Origin: Endozoicomonas montiporae CL-33 | Lineage (GTDB): Bacteria > Pseudomonadota > Gammaproteobacteria > Pseudomonadales > Endozoicomonadaceae | Assembly: GCF_001583435.1 (NCBI RefSeq) | Contig: NZ_CP013251.1 | Location: forward strand, 3,175,215-3,239,214 | DNA: 64,000 bases | Direction of reading: 5' to 3' | Shown here: in pieces, positions 54,910 through 63,449 of the stretch | Layout: each line of letters starts with the position of its first letter | Position numbering within the stretch: position 1 is the stretch's first letter | Notes under the pieces: model-generated | The model's database searches: none | Told to the model about the DNA's origin: nothing | What the model saw: only the letters and a program-made list of their open reading frames with translations | Made by a program: the position numbers and the translations under genes

Positions 54910-57900
54910 ATGCATCGGGTTATTGCAAGTGCAACATTGTTGATTGTTTTTTCCAGGGGAGTTTACAGTCAGCAGCCAGACAGCGCTGCAAAGCTCTCAG
55001 CACTGACACTTCTGGCAAGTATTGCCCTCGAACTGAAAAGTATCAGTGATACAGTTGCCCCAGACAGCCGTTTTCTGCTCCCGCCTGCCTGGCCTGAAGA
55101 TTACAAACAGGCTCCCAGCTCTGGTAAACGCACAAAAAACAAAAGTACGCAAGATCCCAAGGGTTATTCAGCTAACCCCATATCCCCTCCCCCACCAAAG
55201 CCAGCTCAGTCATCGGTCAGTGCCTCAAACGGAGGCGGAGGAGATGGAGGTGACGGCGGAAGTGGTGATGAACCGCCTGAAGACAAACCAAACAATGTTG
55301 CTGACTATATGCCTCCGGTGAAAGACCGTCAGGCTCTGCTGGAAGAGTTTATTAAAGCGCTTATTATCGCGCTGGATACTGACTTTACTGATACATTGGC
55401 CAACTGGATAACCTCTCATCCCGATTTTTGTAACAACCTGTCACCCCAAGAAACAAGTATTATTCTTAAGCGTCTTAATAACTTGCAAATTTCCGCTGCT
55501 GCTCAAGAATTATTACCTCAAGCATTGCTTAAGGCTTACAGCCAAAGCCAAAGACAGAATCACTCAATAAAACAGAAGCCTCCAAAGACTGATGCTAAAA
55601 AAGAAAAGCTCCCGCCTCAAGTTTCAGCAGCATCTACAACGAAACCAGCGGAGAATCCGAACAGTAAGCCACCCCGTAAGAAAGTAACATTTCTCTTGCC
55701 ACCCAAGATATCGCCTGATCAACCACTCCAAAGGAGAAAGAAAACCAGCTCAGCTTCAGAACAGCACGGCAAGAGTCATGCCTCTACAACTCAACAGGAC
55801 TCTGTTGCTGAAGACCCTAAAACAAACACCTATGACACTGACTACCCCAAACTACCCGCACCTCAGCCACCAGTGACAGTGAGGGTACCTAAAATCTTAA
55901 GGACGGGTGCGTCCAAACCTAAAGCCAGTGACACTTCACCGGCTACAGGAGAAAATACCTCCGAGCCAATTAGCGCACATGGCAATACAGACAAAAGAAA
56001 AAGCAAGGAAAAAGTGCCCCGTAAGAAAAGAAACAACCGCAAGCAAAGTCCTGCTGAAGCATCAACGATACCCACAGCCGATCAATCTTACGAATTATCC
56101 GCAGAGCCTGTACCTTCAACCTCAGCAGCAAAAACCAGTAAAAGTAAAAGTAATAAAGACTTTCTACCACCGCTGAAACCTCTTTCAGAGGAAGAGCTGC
56201 GGGCTCTGATACGAAAAAATGAAGCCAAAGAAGCTAAAAAGCAAAAAACTCTTGAAAAAAAACGCATAATAGCAGAAAAAAGGAGGGCAGATAAAGAGGA
56301 CGAAAAAGACAAAAAAAAGTCCCTAAGCCACAATCAGGCACAGCCTTCAACGTCAGCAACTTCAGAGTCTCAATCTGTGGCACAGTACGCTGAGCCACTC
56401 CCACCTGCATCTGATGACAAATCAGCTACCCCGCTCCAAGGGGCGGAGTATGAAGTTAGTTCTGTGAGTAATTCACCGCAAGCGGCGAGGAATAGGACCC
56501 ACAGAGATTCAAAAGGGAGTAAATATAAGAGGAAAAAGAACAAAAAATTCCCTGAAAGCACGCTGATAAGCCAGACGACATCACCAGAATCAGGTATTCA
56601 GAACCCAACCTGCTCAGCAGACTCGCTCGAGCAGCCACCTTTGTCAGAACAGAACGTGATTCAACAATACAGCCTGGAAATCGCTTACCAGTACTTTATG
56701 GACAACCCGGACAACCATTTTCAAATCTGGGAAGCCATCTCCGGGGCAGTCAATCAGTTCATCCAAAATCAGGAAGCAGTCCCTGAACAACTGGAAACGC
56801 TGTTATGGATTGCAGCCAGAGAAAACCAGGAAGCACTGCAGGCCTTATTCCGACTGCACTCTATCGGCAAACTGAACCGGCCGTTAAGGTTACTGCGCAC
56901 ACTGCAGTACTTTCTTGCCTGCAGGTATGAGCTACTTCAACAAAATACTGGCAACATCAATTCTGCACCACTGGGCTGGATTGTTGTCCACACAGTTTCA
57001 AATAACCCCATTCCTGAAAGTGATACCAGCTGGGAAGAGATAAAAGCTTTGTTACTGTCACTTCTTACTCACCACTCATCTACCACAATGGCAACTACAG
57101 CTCCAGACAATCATTACGGTATAGCCTACTTGCTAAGGTGGTTCTCAGAGAGAGGCTTTCATTCCACTTCATCACCAGCACAACTTCCGGCACAGCGGGA
57201 ACAACTCACCAATGATTTTCTGGCCGATAGCAACTTGCTTTCCTCTGTCAGTTACAGACTGCGCCAGCGAGTCGTTCAGATGATATTAATAGCGCATAAA
57301 GCCAGTAAGCCTGATTTACTGCCAGATCAGAAAAAGGACTTGAAGGCCTTACTGTACGATCACTACCTAAGACTTGAGCAGTGGGTAAATTCACTACCTG
57401 CGCACATTCAACACAGTGAGTGGGTAAATTCACTACCTGCGCACATTCAACACAGTGCAGAGATTGATCCTGTCGCATTCATTCATCAACACCTTGACCG
57501 CCGCCTTGCAGCCACCTGGGTTAACGCACTGGGTGCCTTCGCGGACATCCCGCAACATGAGCTTAACCACTTGTCACGTACACTGCTTGAAGGAGATAAA
57601 TATTACGAAAAACATTTTTGTGAAGTCTGCAAAGACTACAATCCTTACCCATGTCAGTTTTGTTGTGACAATGAACACCTTTTCTTTATGCATGCAAACT
57701 GCGCAAGTTCAGAGCCACCCAAAAGTACAACCAGAAAGTGTCCGGAAAACAGCAACCCGGCAGCCCCTTGTCAACTGGAAGCAAATGGTTTCCCTGACCA
57801 CTATGCCCGAAAAGAAATAAGAGAAGGTTTCAGCAGCCTTAGAAATTTAGAAGCACTCAGTTCTGCAGCACTGTTACCACAAAATTACTTCTCAGACACT

Positions 57901-58134
57901 CCTGCCGTAGAATTGCTAACTCAATTAGTGGCTGCAGACATTAGTAACCAGGAATCATTATCAGGTATAGTGCGGTGGCTGGAACTGGAGTTTTTTGATG
58001 GTGACGGTCAATTTCTGACACAATTCAGGGAAGCGTTAGAAAAACTGGTACAGCAGTTGTCGGATGACAAAATCGAACACGCGAGAATTGTCATCCAGAA
58101 AATCAACCAACTGCTTGCAAAGCTTAAATACTGA
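54910..58134 (+). CDS. Large exported low-complexity protein with zinc-type Cys/His cluster
   Basis: 1074 residues; ATG 54910 with GAGAGG about 8 bp upstream. Signal peptide to about residue 20 (VIASATLLIVFSRGVYS). Residues 60-590 are low complexity: Pro/Lys/Ser-rich, a Gly/Asp run near 105-115, and very Lys-rich segments (RKNEAKEAKKQKTLEKKRII). From about residue 600 helical blocks follow. At 904-931 lies C-x2-C-x7-C-x2-CC-x3-H-x4-H-x2-C (CEVCKDYNPYPCQFCCDNEH, then FFMHANC), resembling C1/DC1-type zinc modules of eukaryotes. Residues of WVNSLPAHIQHSE are duplicated in tandem. It splits the muc cluster on the opposite strand. Function unknown; a role at the host interface is a guess. Confidence 0.65.
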   Translation: MHRVIASATLLIVFSRGVYSQQPDSAAKLSALTLLASIALELKSISDTVAPDSRFLLPPAWPEDYKQAPSSGKRTKNKSTQDPKGYSANPISPPPPKPAQSSVSASNGGGGDGGDGGSGDEPPEDKPNNVADYMPPVKDRQALLEEFIKALIIALDTDFTDTLANWITSHPDFCNNLSPQETSIILKRLNNLQISAAAQELLPQALLKAYSQSQRQNHSIKQKPPKTDAKKEKLPPQVSAASTTKPAENPNSKPPRKKVTFLLPPKISPDQPLQRRKKTSSASEQHGKSHASTTQQDSVAEDPKTNTYDTDYPKLPAPQPPVTVRVPKILRTGASKPKASDTSPATGENTSEPISAHGNTDKRKSKEKVPRKKRNNRKQSPAEASTIPTADQSYELSAEPVPSTSAAKTSKSKSNKDFLPPLKPLSEEELRALIRKNEAKEAKKQKTLEKKRIIAEKRRADKEDEKDKKKSLSHNQAQPSTSATSESQSVAQYAEPLPPASDDKSATPLQGAEYEVSSVSNSPQAARNRTHRDSKGSKYKRKKNKKFPESTLISQTTSPESGIQNPTCSADSLEQPPLSEQNVIQQYSLEIAYQYFMDNPDNHFQIWEAISGAVNQFIQNQEAVPEQLETLLWIAARENQEALQALFRLHSIGKLNRPLRLLRTLQYFLACRYELLQQNTGNINSAPLGWIVVHTVSNNPIPESDTSWEEIKALLLSLLTHHSSTTMATTAPDNHYGIAYLLRWFSERGFHSTSSPAQLPAQREQLTNDFLADSNLLSSVSYRLRQRVVQMILIAHKASKPDLLPDQKKDLKALLYDHYLRLEQWVNSLPAHIQHSEWVNSLPAHIQHSAEIDPVAFIHQHLDRRLAATWVNALGAFADIPQHELNHLSRTLLEGDKYYEKHFCEVCKDYNPYPCQFCCDNEHLFFMHANCASSEPPKSTTRKCPENSNPAAPCQLEANGFPDHYARKEIREGFSSLRNLEALSSAALLPQNYFSDTPAVELLTQLVAADISNQESLSGIVRWLELEFFDGDGQFLTQFREALEKLVQQLSDDKIEHARIVIQKINQLLAKLKY
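57382..57459 (+). repeat. Tandem 39-bp duplication inside the 1074-residue protein gene
   Basis: Two adjacent copies of the unit beginning TGGGTAAATTCACTACCTGC, 37 of 39 bases identical, encoding WVNSLPAHIQHS twice. In frame and very recent. Confidence 0.95.
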
Positions 58135-58153
58135 TCATTGGCTATCAGTATTT
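58126..58153 (+). terminator. Rho-independent terminator overlapping the stop of the 1074-residue gene
   Basis: AAATACTGAT (58126-58135) pairs perfectly with ATCAGTATTT (58144-58153) and is followed by TTATT. The TGA stop lies within the stem. The rseC stop on the other strand is only 4 bp further. Confidence 0.8.
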
Positions 58154-58157
58154 TTAT

Positions 58158-58640
58158 TCAGGCAACCCAGGGTCGCAAGGGCACCAGTTCCGGCTCATCA
58201 AGCTGCCTTGGGGTGACTTTTAGCACCTGCACATGACACATGTCTCCGGCTTTTTGCCCAAGCATTCGCACAGGTAAAAAGCCCGCAACCAGGCCGGACA
58301 GCGACAAGAGCATGGTCCACAAATCCCCGATTGCCAGAAAGCTACCCAGAAACAAACCCGCCATCATGCTGAGCAGTGGCAGCAGATATACCACCATGGA
58401 TGCTTTCATCAGAGCATTTTCAGGTATACCAATGGTCACCTCATCGTGCTCTTTGATGCTTGAACCGGAGGCATTGGAGGCTCGAATATAAGAGTGAGTC
58501 TTACTGCTTTTGTATTTTTCTGCCAGATGCTGCCCGCAGCCATTTTTGGCACTGCAGCCAGAGCAGGTTGTTTTGCGAATCGTTTCTACCCAGATGGCGT
58601 CACCTTCAACAGCAACTACCCGGCCATGCTCTTCGATCAT
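58158..58640 (-). CDS. rseC: RseC/MucC-family membrane protein
   Basis: 160 residues. N-terminal Cys cluster (CSGCSAKNGCGQH) and two membrane helices (MVVYLLPLLSMMAGLFLGSF; LWTMLLSLSGLVAGFLPVRM), as in RseC/MucC, a modulator of sigma-E systems also linked to SoxR reduction. Overlaps the mucB stop by 4 bp. Last gene of algU-mucA-mucB-rseC here. Confidence 0.93.
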   Translation of the reverse strand: MIEEHGRVVAVEGDAIWVETIRKTTCSGCSAKNGCGQHLAEKYKSSKTHSYIRASNASGSSIKEHDEVTIGIPENALMKASMVVYLLPLLSMMAGLFLGSFLAIGDLWTMLLSLSGLVAGFLPVRMLGQKAGDMCHVQVLKVTPRQLDEPELVPLRPWVA

Positions 58641-59713
58641 CGTTTATCAGCCTGTTTCTCACTGGCAGGTCGTACCGACACCGCCACCCGCTCTGCGGTA
58701 CCCAGGGGAACTTCACCTACAACAGTGACATGGAAATACGTTTCGTTATTACGGAATACTTTAGACACGGCAGCCATGGAACCAATCTGCTCTGAAGTCT
58801 GGCTGAGCACTCTGGTTTCATCAGGTTCTACGAACACAGAGAAACTGGCAATACCATCAGAATAAATCACCGTATCGACCATACGATCACTGACTGGCGA
58901 CTGCCGACGTGCACGATTGCGCACCTCAAAACCGTCCGGAATCCAGCCAGCTTCCCAACCCCAGTTTTCATGCGGTTCCTTGTCCGGCGAGCTCATGGTC
59001 ACCGTGGTTTCATCAGGCTGCCCTTTGGAAGTGCGGTTAAGCAGCTTTTGTTCCTGTTCTGACAATCGTTCGGGAAACTCAAGATTGGTAAACTGCATCC
59101 GTTCGATAATGCGACCTTCACTGTCAACCATCACCGATTTCAGCATCAGACTGCTTTGACGGTCCAGCCAGATCTGATAACCATAACGAAAACGATCCGT
59201 GGGAACGACCAGCAATTGTAAGGCTTCACGGCCGGCAACCCGATCCAGTGCAGCAGGCCGCAACTGATAATACTTACCCAGATTATTACCGGTAAAACGC
59301 CCCACCATAGGCATCAGGGATTCATGTTCAAAACGGACGGGAGGACGATCCGCACTGGCGAAGGTAATCTCGCGCCCGTGGCGCAGCACTTCTCTGGGCA
59401 GACCATCAAGATAACGGATAAGCTCTTTTTCATTACCACTCTGCTGAGCGTGGAGAACCGACAGCGTTTCCAGACTGGAACCCTGCTGGTAGACAAAATG
59501 ACCTCGATACGTCAGCTGACGAGTGGCCTCAGCCATGCTTTCCAGCCAACCTTCAGGCTCTGACGCCCGCGGAAACGCTGCAGTGGCAGGAGTTGACTCG
59601 GTGTTTTTGATTGAGACCACTTCTTTCGCCTGCATGGGTACAGCCATGAGCACAGACACCAGTAACGCCGCCAAACTCCCCCTGTTAAAATGCATTCCTT
59701 TCATAAAGCTCAC
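58637..59713 (-). CDS. mucB: Periplasmic sigma-E regulator MucB/RseB
   Basis: 358 residues with a signal peptide (SLAALLVSVLMAVPMQAKEV). MESMAEATRQLTYRGHFVYQ-type N-terminal segment and large LolA-like plus small C-terminal domain are those of RseB. It binds the periplasmic part of MucA and shields it from DegS/AlgW cleavage until lipid or LPS signals release it. The start overlaps mucA by 4 bp (ATGA). Confidence 0.95.
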   Translation of the reverse strand: MSFMKGMHFNRGSLAALLVSVLMAVPMQAKEVVSIKNTESTPATAAFPRASEPEGWLESMAEATRQLTYRGHFVYQQGSSLETLSVLHAQQSGNEKELIRYLDGLPREVLRHGREITFASADRPPVRFEHESLMPMVGRFTGNNLGKYYQLRPAALDRVAGREALQLLVVPTDRFRYGYQIWLDRQSSLMLKSVMVDSEGRIIERMQFTNLEFPERLSEQEQKLLNRTSKGQPDETTVTMSSPDKEPHENWGWEAGWIPDGFEVRNRARRQSPVSDRMVDTVIYSDGIASFSVFVEPDETRVLSQTSEQIGSMAAVSKVFRNNETYFHVTVVGEVPLGTAERVAVSVRPASEKQADKR

Positions 59714-60402
59714 TGTGTGTCGAAACTGGTCAATCTCGCAAAGGGCAGCATGCCCTGACCACCCTGAACCGCACTCATCTCTGCATGCTGCAGAGCGTAA
59801 GCACGAAACCGCTCACGGGTTGCACGACTGGCAACATTTTGCGCCTGAGCCAACTGCTCAGGTGTAATGGTATTGTGTTGACGGGAGCTGTAACCCGCGC
59901 GAATGCCGGAAGCACCGTATTCATTTCTGGCAATCTGCAAAGGCTGGGTCAGCGTTGCCTGATCAGACACGTCTGCGACAGTGTGCACTTCTTCAACCTG
60001 ATTGAAGTTGCGCAGTCCGACGATAACGGCAAAGGCAACCGAAGCCGCCACTGCCACACGCCCCATGGAAGACCACCAGTTATCCAACAGGCTGACAACA
60101 TTGCCTTTTTTCTCTGTGGGTTGGATGAGTGGCTGATCAAGCTTCTGGTGTGTCACTTCTTCCTGAGCCACCCTGTCGCGGATGCCTGCAGAAAGGTCAA
60201 TATTTAAAAACTGGCTGGTTTCATGCCGAATCGAATCACCCACCAGCTGATAGCGGCGGGCAGTGGCGCGCAAGTCATCATCACTGCCCAGCTTTTCCAG
60301 AACCCTGCGCATTTCCAGCTCAGATGCCTGGCCATCCAGTGTGGCTGAAAGGGACTCGTTCAAACGATCCCGGGCATGATTGTGAGATGGCTTCTCACTC
60401 AT
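59710..60402 (-). CDS. mucA: Anti-sigma factor MucA/RseA
   Basis: 230 residues from the ATG at 60402, preceded by AGGGGTG; longer in-frame extensions are not needed. N-terminal cytoplasmic anti-sigma domain (LNESLSATLDGQASELEMRR, LVGDSIRHE), one membrane helix (MGRVAVAASVAFAVIVGLRN), periplasmic tail ending RLTSFDTQ. Holds AlgU at the membrane; regulated cleavage frees it. About 100 bp behind algU. Confidence 0.95.
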   Translation of the reverse strand: MSEKPSHNHARDRLNESLSATLDGQASELEMRRVLEKLGSDDDLRATARRYQLVGDSIRHETSQFLNIDLSAGIRDRVAQEEVTHQKLDQPLIQPTEKKGNVVSLLDNWWSSMGRVAVAASVAFAVIVGLRNFNQVEEVHTVADVSDQATLTQPLQIARNEYGASGIRAGYSSRQHNTITPEQLAQAQNVASRATRERFRAYALQHAEMSAVQGGQGMLPFARLTSFDTQ

Positions 60403-60504
60403 AGATACACCCCTGGTGTTATCTTTCACTGTTCCCCTGATAAAACCGGGCAAACAGGTTATCACTGTAAGTCCTGACGACTTTCATTACTACCTTAAAA
60501 ATAG

Positions 60505-61089
60505 TCAGCCTCGTTTAAGCAGCGGCTCTATTTCACGATCAATGGCTTCCCTGGCCCGGAAAATCCTTGAGCGCACAGTGCCAACAGGGCAGTCCATAAC
60601 ATGGGCAATCTCGTCATAACTTAATCCGTCGAACTCGCGCAACATTACGGCGGTACGCAGTTCGTCCGGCAAGCGACGGATAGCATCATGAATAACACGT
60701 TCCATTTCGTCACGATACAGGTTGCGTTCGGGAGTATCCACCACCCTCAGGCTGGCTGCTGTGTCCAGAAACTCGGCATCGTGTACATCAATATCCGATT
60801 CTGGCAGCTTGCGCCCTTTGGACACCAGATGGTTCTTGGCTGTATTGACGGCAATACGATACAACCATGTATAAAACGAACTGTCTCCCCGAAACTTATC
60901 AATGGCTCTGTATGCCTTGATAAAAGCTTCCTGTGCGACATCCTGGACTTCCTGATAGTCATTCACATAACTACTCACCAGTCCCAGAACGCGATGCTGG
61001 TATTTAATCACCAGCAAATCAAAGGCGGCTTTATCGCCTTTCTGCACCCGTTCAACCAGCTGTTGATCCGCTTCCTGAGGTTCTACCAT
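60505..61089 (-). CDS. algU: ECF sigma factor AlgU/RpoE
   Basis: 194 residues from the ATG at 61089, with GAGGG seven bases upstream; this matches E. coli RpoE in length. Region 2 RYQ-like KYQHRVLGLVSSYVNDYQEV, QEAFIKAYRAIDKFRGDSSF and YTWLYRIAVNTAKN; region 4 LREFDGLSYDEIAHVMDCPV and GTVRSRIFRAREAIDREI. It directs envelope-stress transcription. A consensus sigma-E promoter precedes it (autoregulation). A short ORF in another frame overlaps its start codon. Confidence 0.97.
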   Translation of the reverse strand: MVEPQEADQQLVERVQKGDKAAFDLLVIKYQHRVLGLVSSYVNDYQEVQDVAQEAFIKAYRAIDKFRGDSSFYTWLYRIAVNTAKNHLVSKGRKLPESDIDVHDAEFLDTAASLRVVDTPERNLYRDEMERVIHDAIRRLPDELRTAVMLREFDGLSYDEIAHVMDCPVGTVRSRIFRAREAIDREIEPLLKRG

Positions 61090-61286
61090 GCAAATACCCT
61101 CATCTGCTGGCAGCCCTGCTCCGGATGACGCAGACGACACTTCACTTCTGTTTCGGAGGGCTGTACAGACGACGAAGTCCATACTATCTTTTTCCAGTCC
61201 TGCACGTCACCTGCAAACTGGTTAAAAGGCTCCCGAGAAAGAGTGTTCTCTGCGCTGCGGATTCTTTCTGCTTCTCTATAGACCAT
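61083..61286 (-). other. Possible RseD-like leader ORF overlapping the algU start
   Basis: A frame running into the algU start ends MRVFAW and a TAG that overlaps the algU ATG (GCATGGTAG). In E. coli a small leader gene, rseD, similarly overlaps rpoE and couples its translation. The ATG at 61286 lies within the predicted -10 element, so from that promoter translation would have to start later, for example at the GTG near 61203. Coding status is unproven. Confidence 0.35.
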
Positions 61287-61305
61287 AATCCGGCCTGAAA
61301 GTTCC
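61277..61305 (-). promoter_or_regulatory. Sigma-E (AlgU)-type promoter upstream of algU
   Basis: On the minus strand GGAACTT (61305-61299), 16-bp spacer, TCTATA (61282-61277). This fits the ECF sigma-E consensus GGAACTT-N16-TCnnA and the known autoregulated algU/rpoE promoters. It predicts a leader of about 180 nt before the algU ATG. Confidence 0.8.
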
Positions 61306-61800
61306 CGAACTCGTTAATTTTTTTCAGTTTTTACTGAAAAGATGATTCGGATCACCACAGCGTACTATAGTGCCGACCGTAATTTCTATATACTAACAAG
61401 CCGTTTACAGGTCTTATATGTATATTTGAAGACTGTCTCATCTTTCAGTGCATCTCGTTTGATCCATCGGCACCACAGACTTGAGACTTTAGACTCTGCT
61501 GGCATCTAGTGCACAGGACTGCAATGGATCAGTGCATCACTCCTGCGATCTGAGTTCGACAGGTAACAACTGCCAAACCCGCAGTTTCGCAATGCGCCGG
61601 CAGTATGCTAAATAATATCCATCCTGTTAAACATCTTTGCAAACCGTTTAGGACCATGACACTCAGGAAACCTGATGCCAGATGACCGCGGCGAACCCAT
61701 TCCGGTTCATGCACGTATCTAATGGCAGGCTCCGCCATAATCACAACCATTATGGACCGGATGCCCAGTATCGTCAGATACCAGGGTTCAGGGAATTCAA
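61306..61800. other. Divergent intergenic region between algU and nadB
   Basis: About 500 bp without a supportable gene. It must hold the nadB promoter and probably housekeeping promoters for algU. No clear operator or riboswitch was recognised. Confidence 0.5.
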
Positions 61801-63426
61801 ATGCATCAGTCTTATCATTACGACGTCATCATTATTGGCAGCGGTGCCGCCGGTCTGACTCTGGCACTGCATCTTGACCAGAATTTGCGAGTCGCCATAC
61901 TCAGCAAAGGTTATCTCAGCGCCGGTTCCTCATCGGGCGCCCAGGGGGGCGTCGCCGCAGTACTCGATCCGTCTGGCGACAGTCTGGAACAACATGCCCG
62001 CGACACTCTGGTTGCCGGTGCCGGATTATGCCGCAAAGCATCGGTCGAACATATTGTTAAAAACGGCAGGGACAGCATTCAGTGGCTCATCGACATCGGC
62101 GTCCCCTTTACTGAAGACAAAAAACATAACCGTCCCTTTGACTTTCATCTCACCCGCGAGGGCGGGCACAGTGCACGGCGTATTATTCATGCCGCCGACG
62201 CAACAGGACTGGCTATTTCTGACACATTAATTGCCAGGGTTCGTCAGCAAGCCAATATTGATATCTATGAGCACCATCTGGCCATTGATCTGATTACCAG
62301 CCAGAAACTGGGAGCACAGCAACAGCAGGGACTCGGGGCTTACGTTCTGGATCTGAAATCTGACCGGGTTCACCTGTTCAAAGCCAGGGCCCAGGTGCTC
62401 GCCAGCGGTGGTGCCAGCAAAGCCTACCTCTACAGCAGTAACAGCGATGGTGCCAGTGGCGATGGCATTGCCATGGCCTGGCGTGCAGGGTGCCGGATTG
62501 GCAACATGGAATTCAACCAGTTCCACCCGACCTGCCTGTACCATCCCAATGCAAAGTCCTTTCTGATCTCGGAAGCGGTTCGCGGTGAAGGCGGACAACT
62601 GCTGCGCCCTGATGGCACACGCTTCATGCCGGACTACGATTCTCGTGCCGAACTGGCACCCCGTGATATTGTTGCCCGTGCCATTGACCACGAAATGAAA
62701 CGACTAGGGGCCGACTGCCTGTTTCTGGACATCAGTCACAAGCCTTCAGAATTTGTACGCTCCCATTTCCCTACGATTTATGAACGCTGCCTGGAATACG
62801 GGATAGACATAACCAGAGAGCCTATCCCCATTGTGCCTGCCTCTCATTACACCTGTGGTGGTGTTCTGGTCAATCATCAGGGTCAGACCGATGTACCAGG
62901 CGTCTATGCCATTGGCGAATGCGCCTTTACCGGCCTGCACGGTGCTAACCGGCTGGCCAGCAACTCTCTGCTGGAATGCTTTGTCACTGCACGAAGCTGT
63001 GCAGAGGACATTAATCAATCCATTCACACCCTGATCGACAGTGACACCTTACCCGACTGGGATGACAGTCAGGTAACGGACTCGGATGAAGGGGTTGTCA
63101 TTTCCCATAACTGGGAAGAACTGCGCCGTTTTATGTGGGATTATGTGGGTATCGTTCGCACCACGAAACGTCTGATCAGGGCTCGCAACCGGATCAAACT
63201 GCTGCAATCTGAAATCAACGACTTTTACAGTCATTTCAAGGTTTGCAATGATCTTATTGAGCTGCGCAACCTGACGCTGGTGTCTGAGCTGATTATTGAA
63301 AGCGCCCTGTCACGAAAGGAATCGAGAGGGTTGCATTATACGCTGGACTATCCGACCACCGCAGAAACAGCAGAAGATACGATTCTTACACCTGAAAATT
63401 TCTGCCCGGCAAATGCAATTGAGTGA
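61801..63426 (+). CDS. nadB: L-aspartate oxidase
   Basis: 541 residues. FAD-binding VIIIGSGAAGLTLALHLDQN at the N-terminus; SSGAQGGVAAVLDPSGDS; HTxE-like REGGHSARRIIHAADATG; and the succinate-dehydrogenase-type YTCGGVLVNHQGQTDVPGVY with GANRLASNSLLECFV. It oxidises aspartate to iminoaspartate, the first step of NAD synthesis. Divergent from algU, the same arrangement as in Pseudomonas and E. coli. A group II intron in antisense orientation follows directly. Confidence 0.97.
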   Translation: MHQSYHYDVIIIGSGAAGLTLALHLDQNLRVAILSKGYLSAGSSSGAQGGVAAVLDPSGDSLEQHARDTLVAGAGLCRKASVEHIVKNGRDSIQWLIDIGVPFTEDKKHNRPFDFHLTREGGHSARRIIHAADATGLAISDTLIARVRQQANIDIYEHHLAIDLITSQKLGAQQQQGLGAYVLDLKSDRVHLFKARAQVLASGGASKAYLYSSNSDGASGDGIAMAWRAGCRIGNMEFNQFHPTCLYHPNAKSFLISEAVRGEGGQLLRPDGTRFMPDYDSRAELAPRDIVARAIDHEMKRLGADCLFLDISHKPSEFVRSHFPTIYERCLEYGIDITREPIPIVPASHYTCGGVLVNHQGQTDVPGVYAIGECAFTGLHGANRLASNSLLECFVTARSCAEDINQSIHTLIDSDTLPDWDDSQVTDSDEGVVISHNWEELRRFMWDYVGIVRTTKRLIRARNRIKLLQSEINDFYSHFKVCNDLIELRNLTLVSELIIESALSRKESRGLHYTLDYPTTAETAEDTILTPENFCPANAIE

Positions 63427-63449
63427 CACAATTGGTATCACTCATGCCT

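Noticed and set aside
61529..61750. Minus-strand frame of 73 codons between algU and nadB
   Set aside because: No ribosome site, no domain, and composition like random intergenic sequence.
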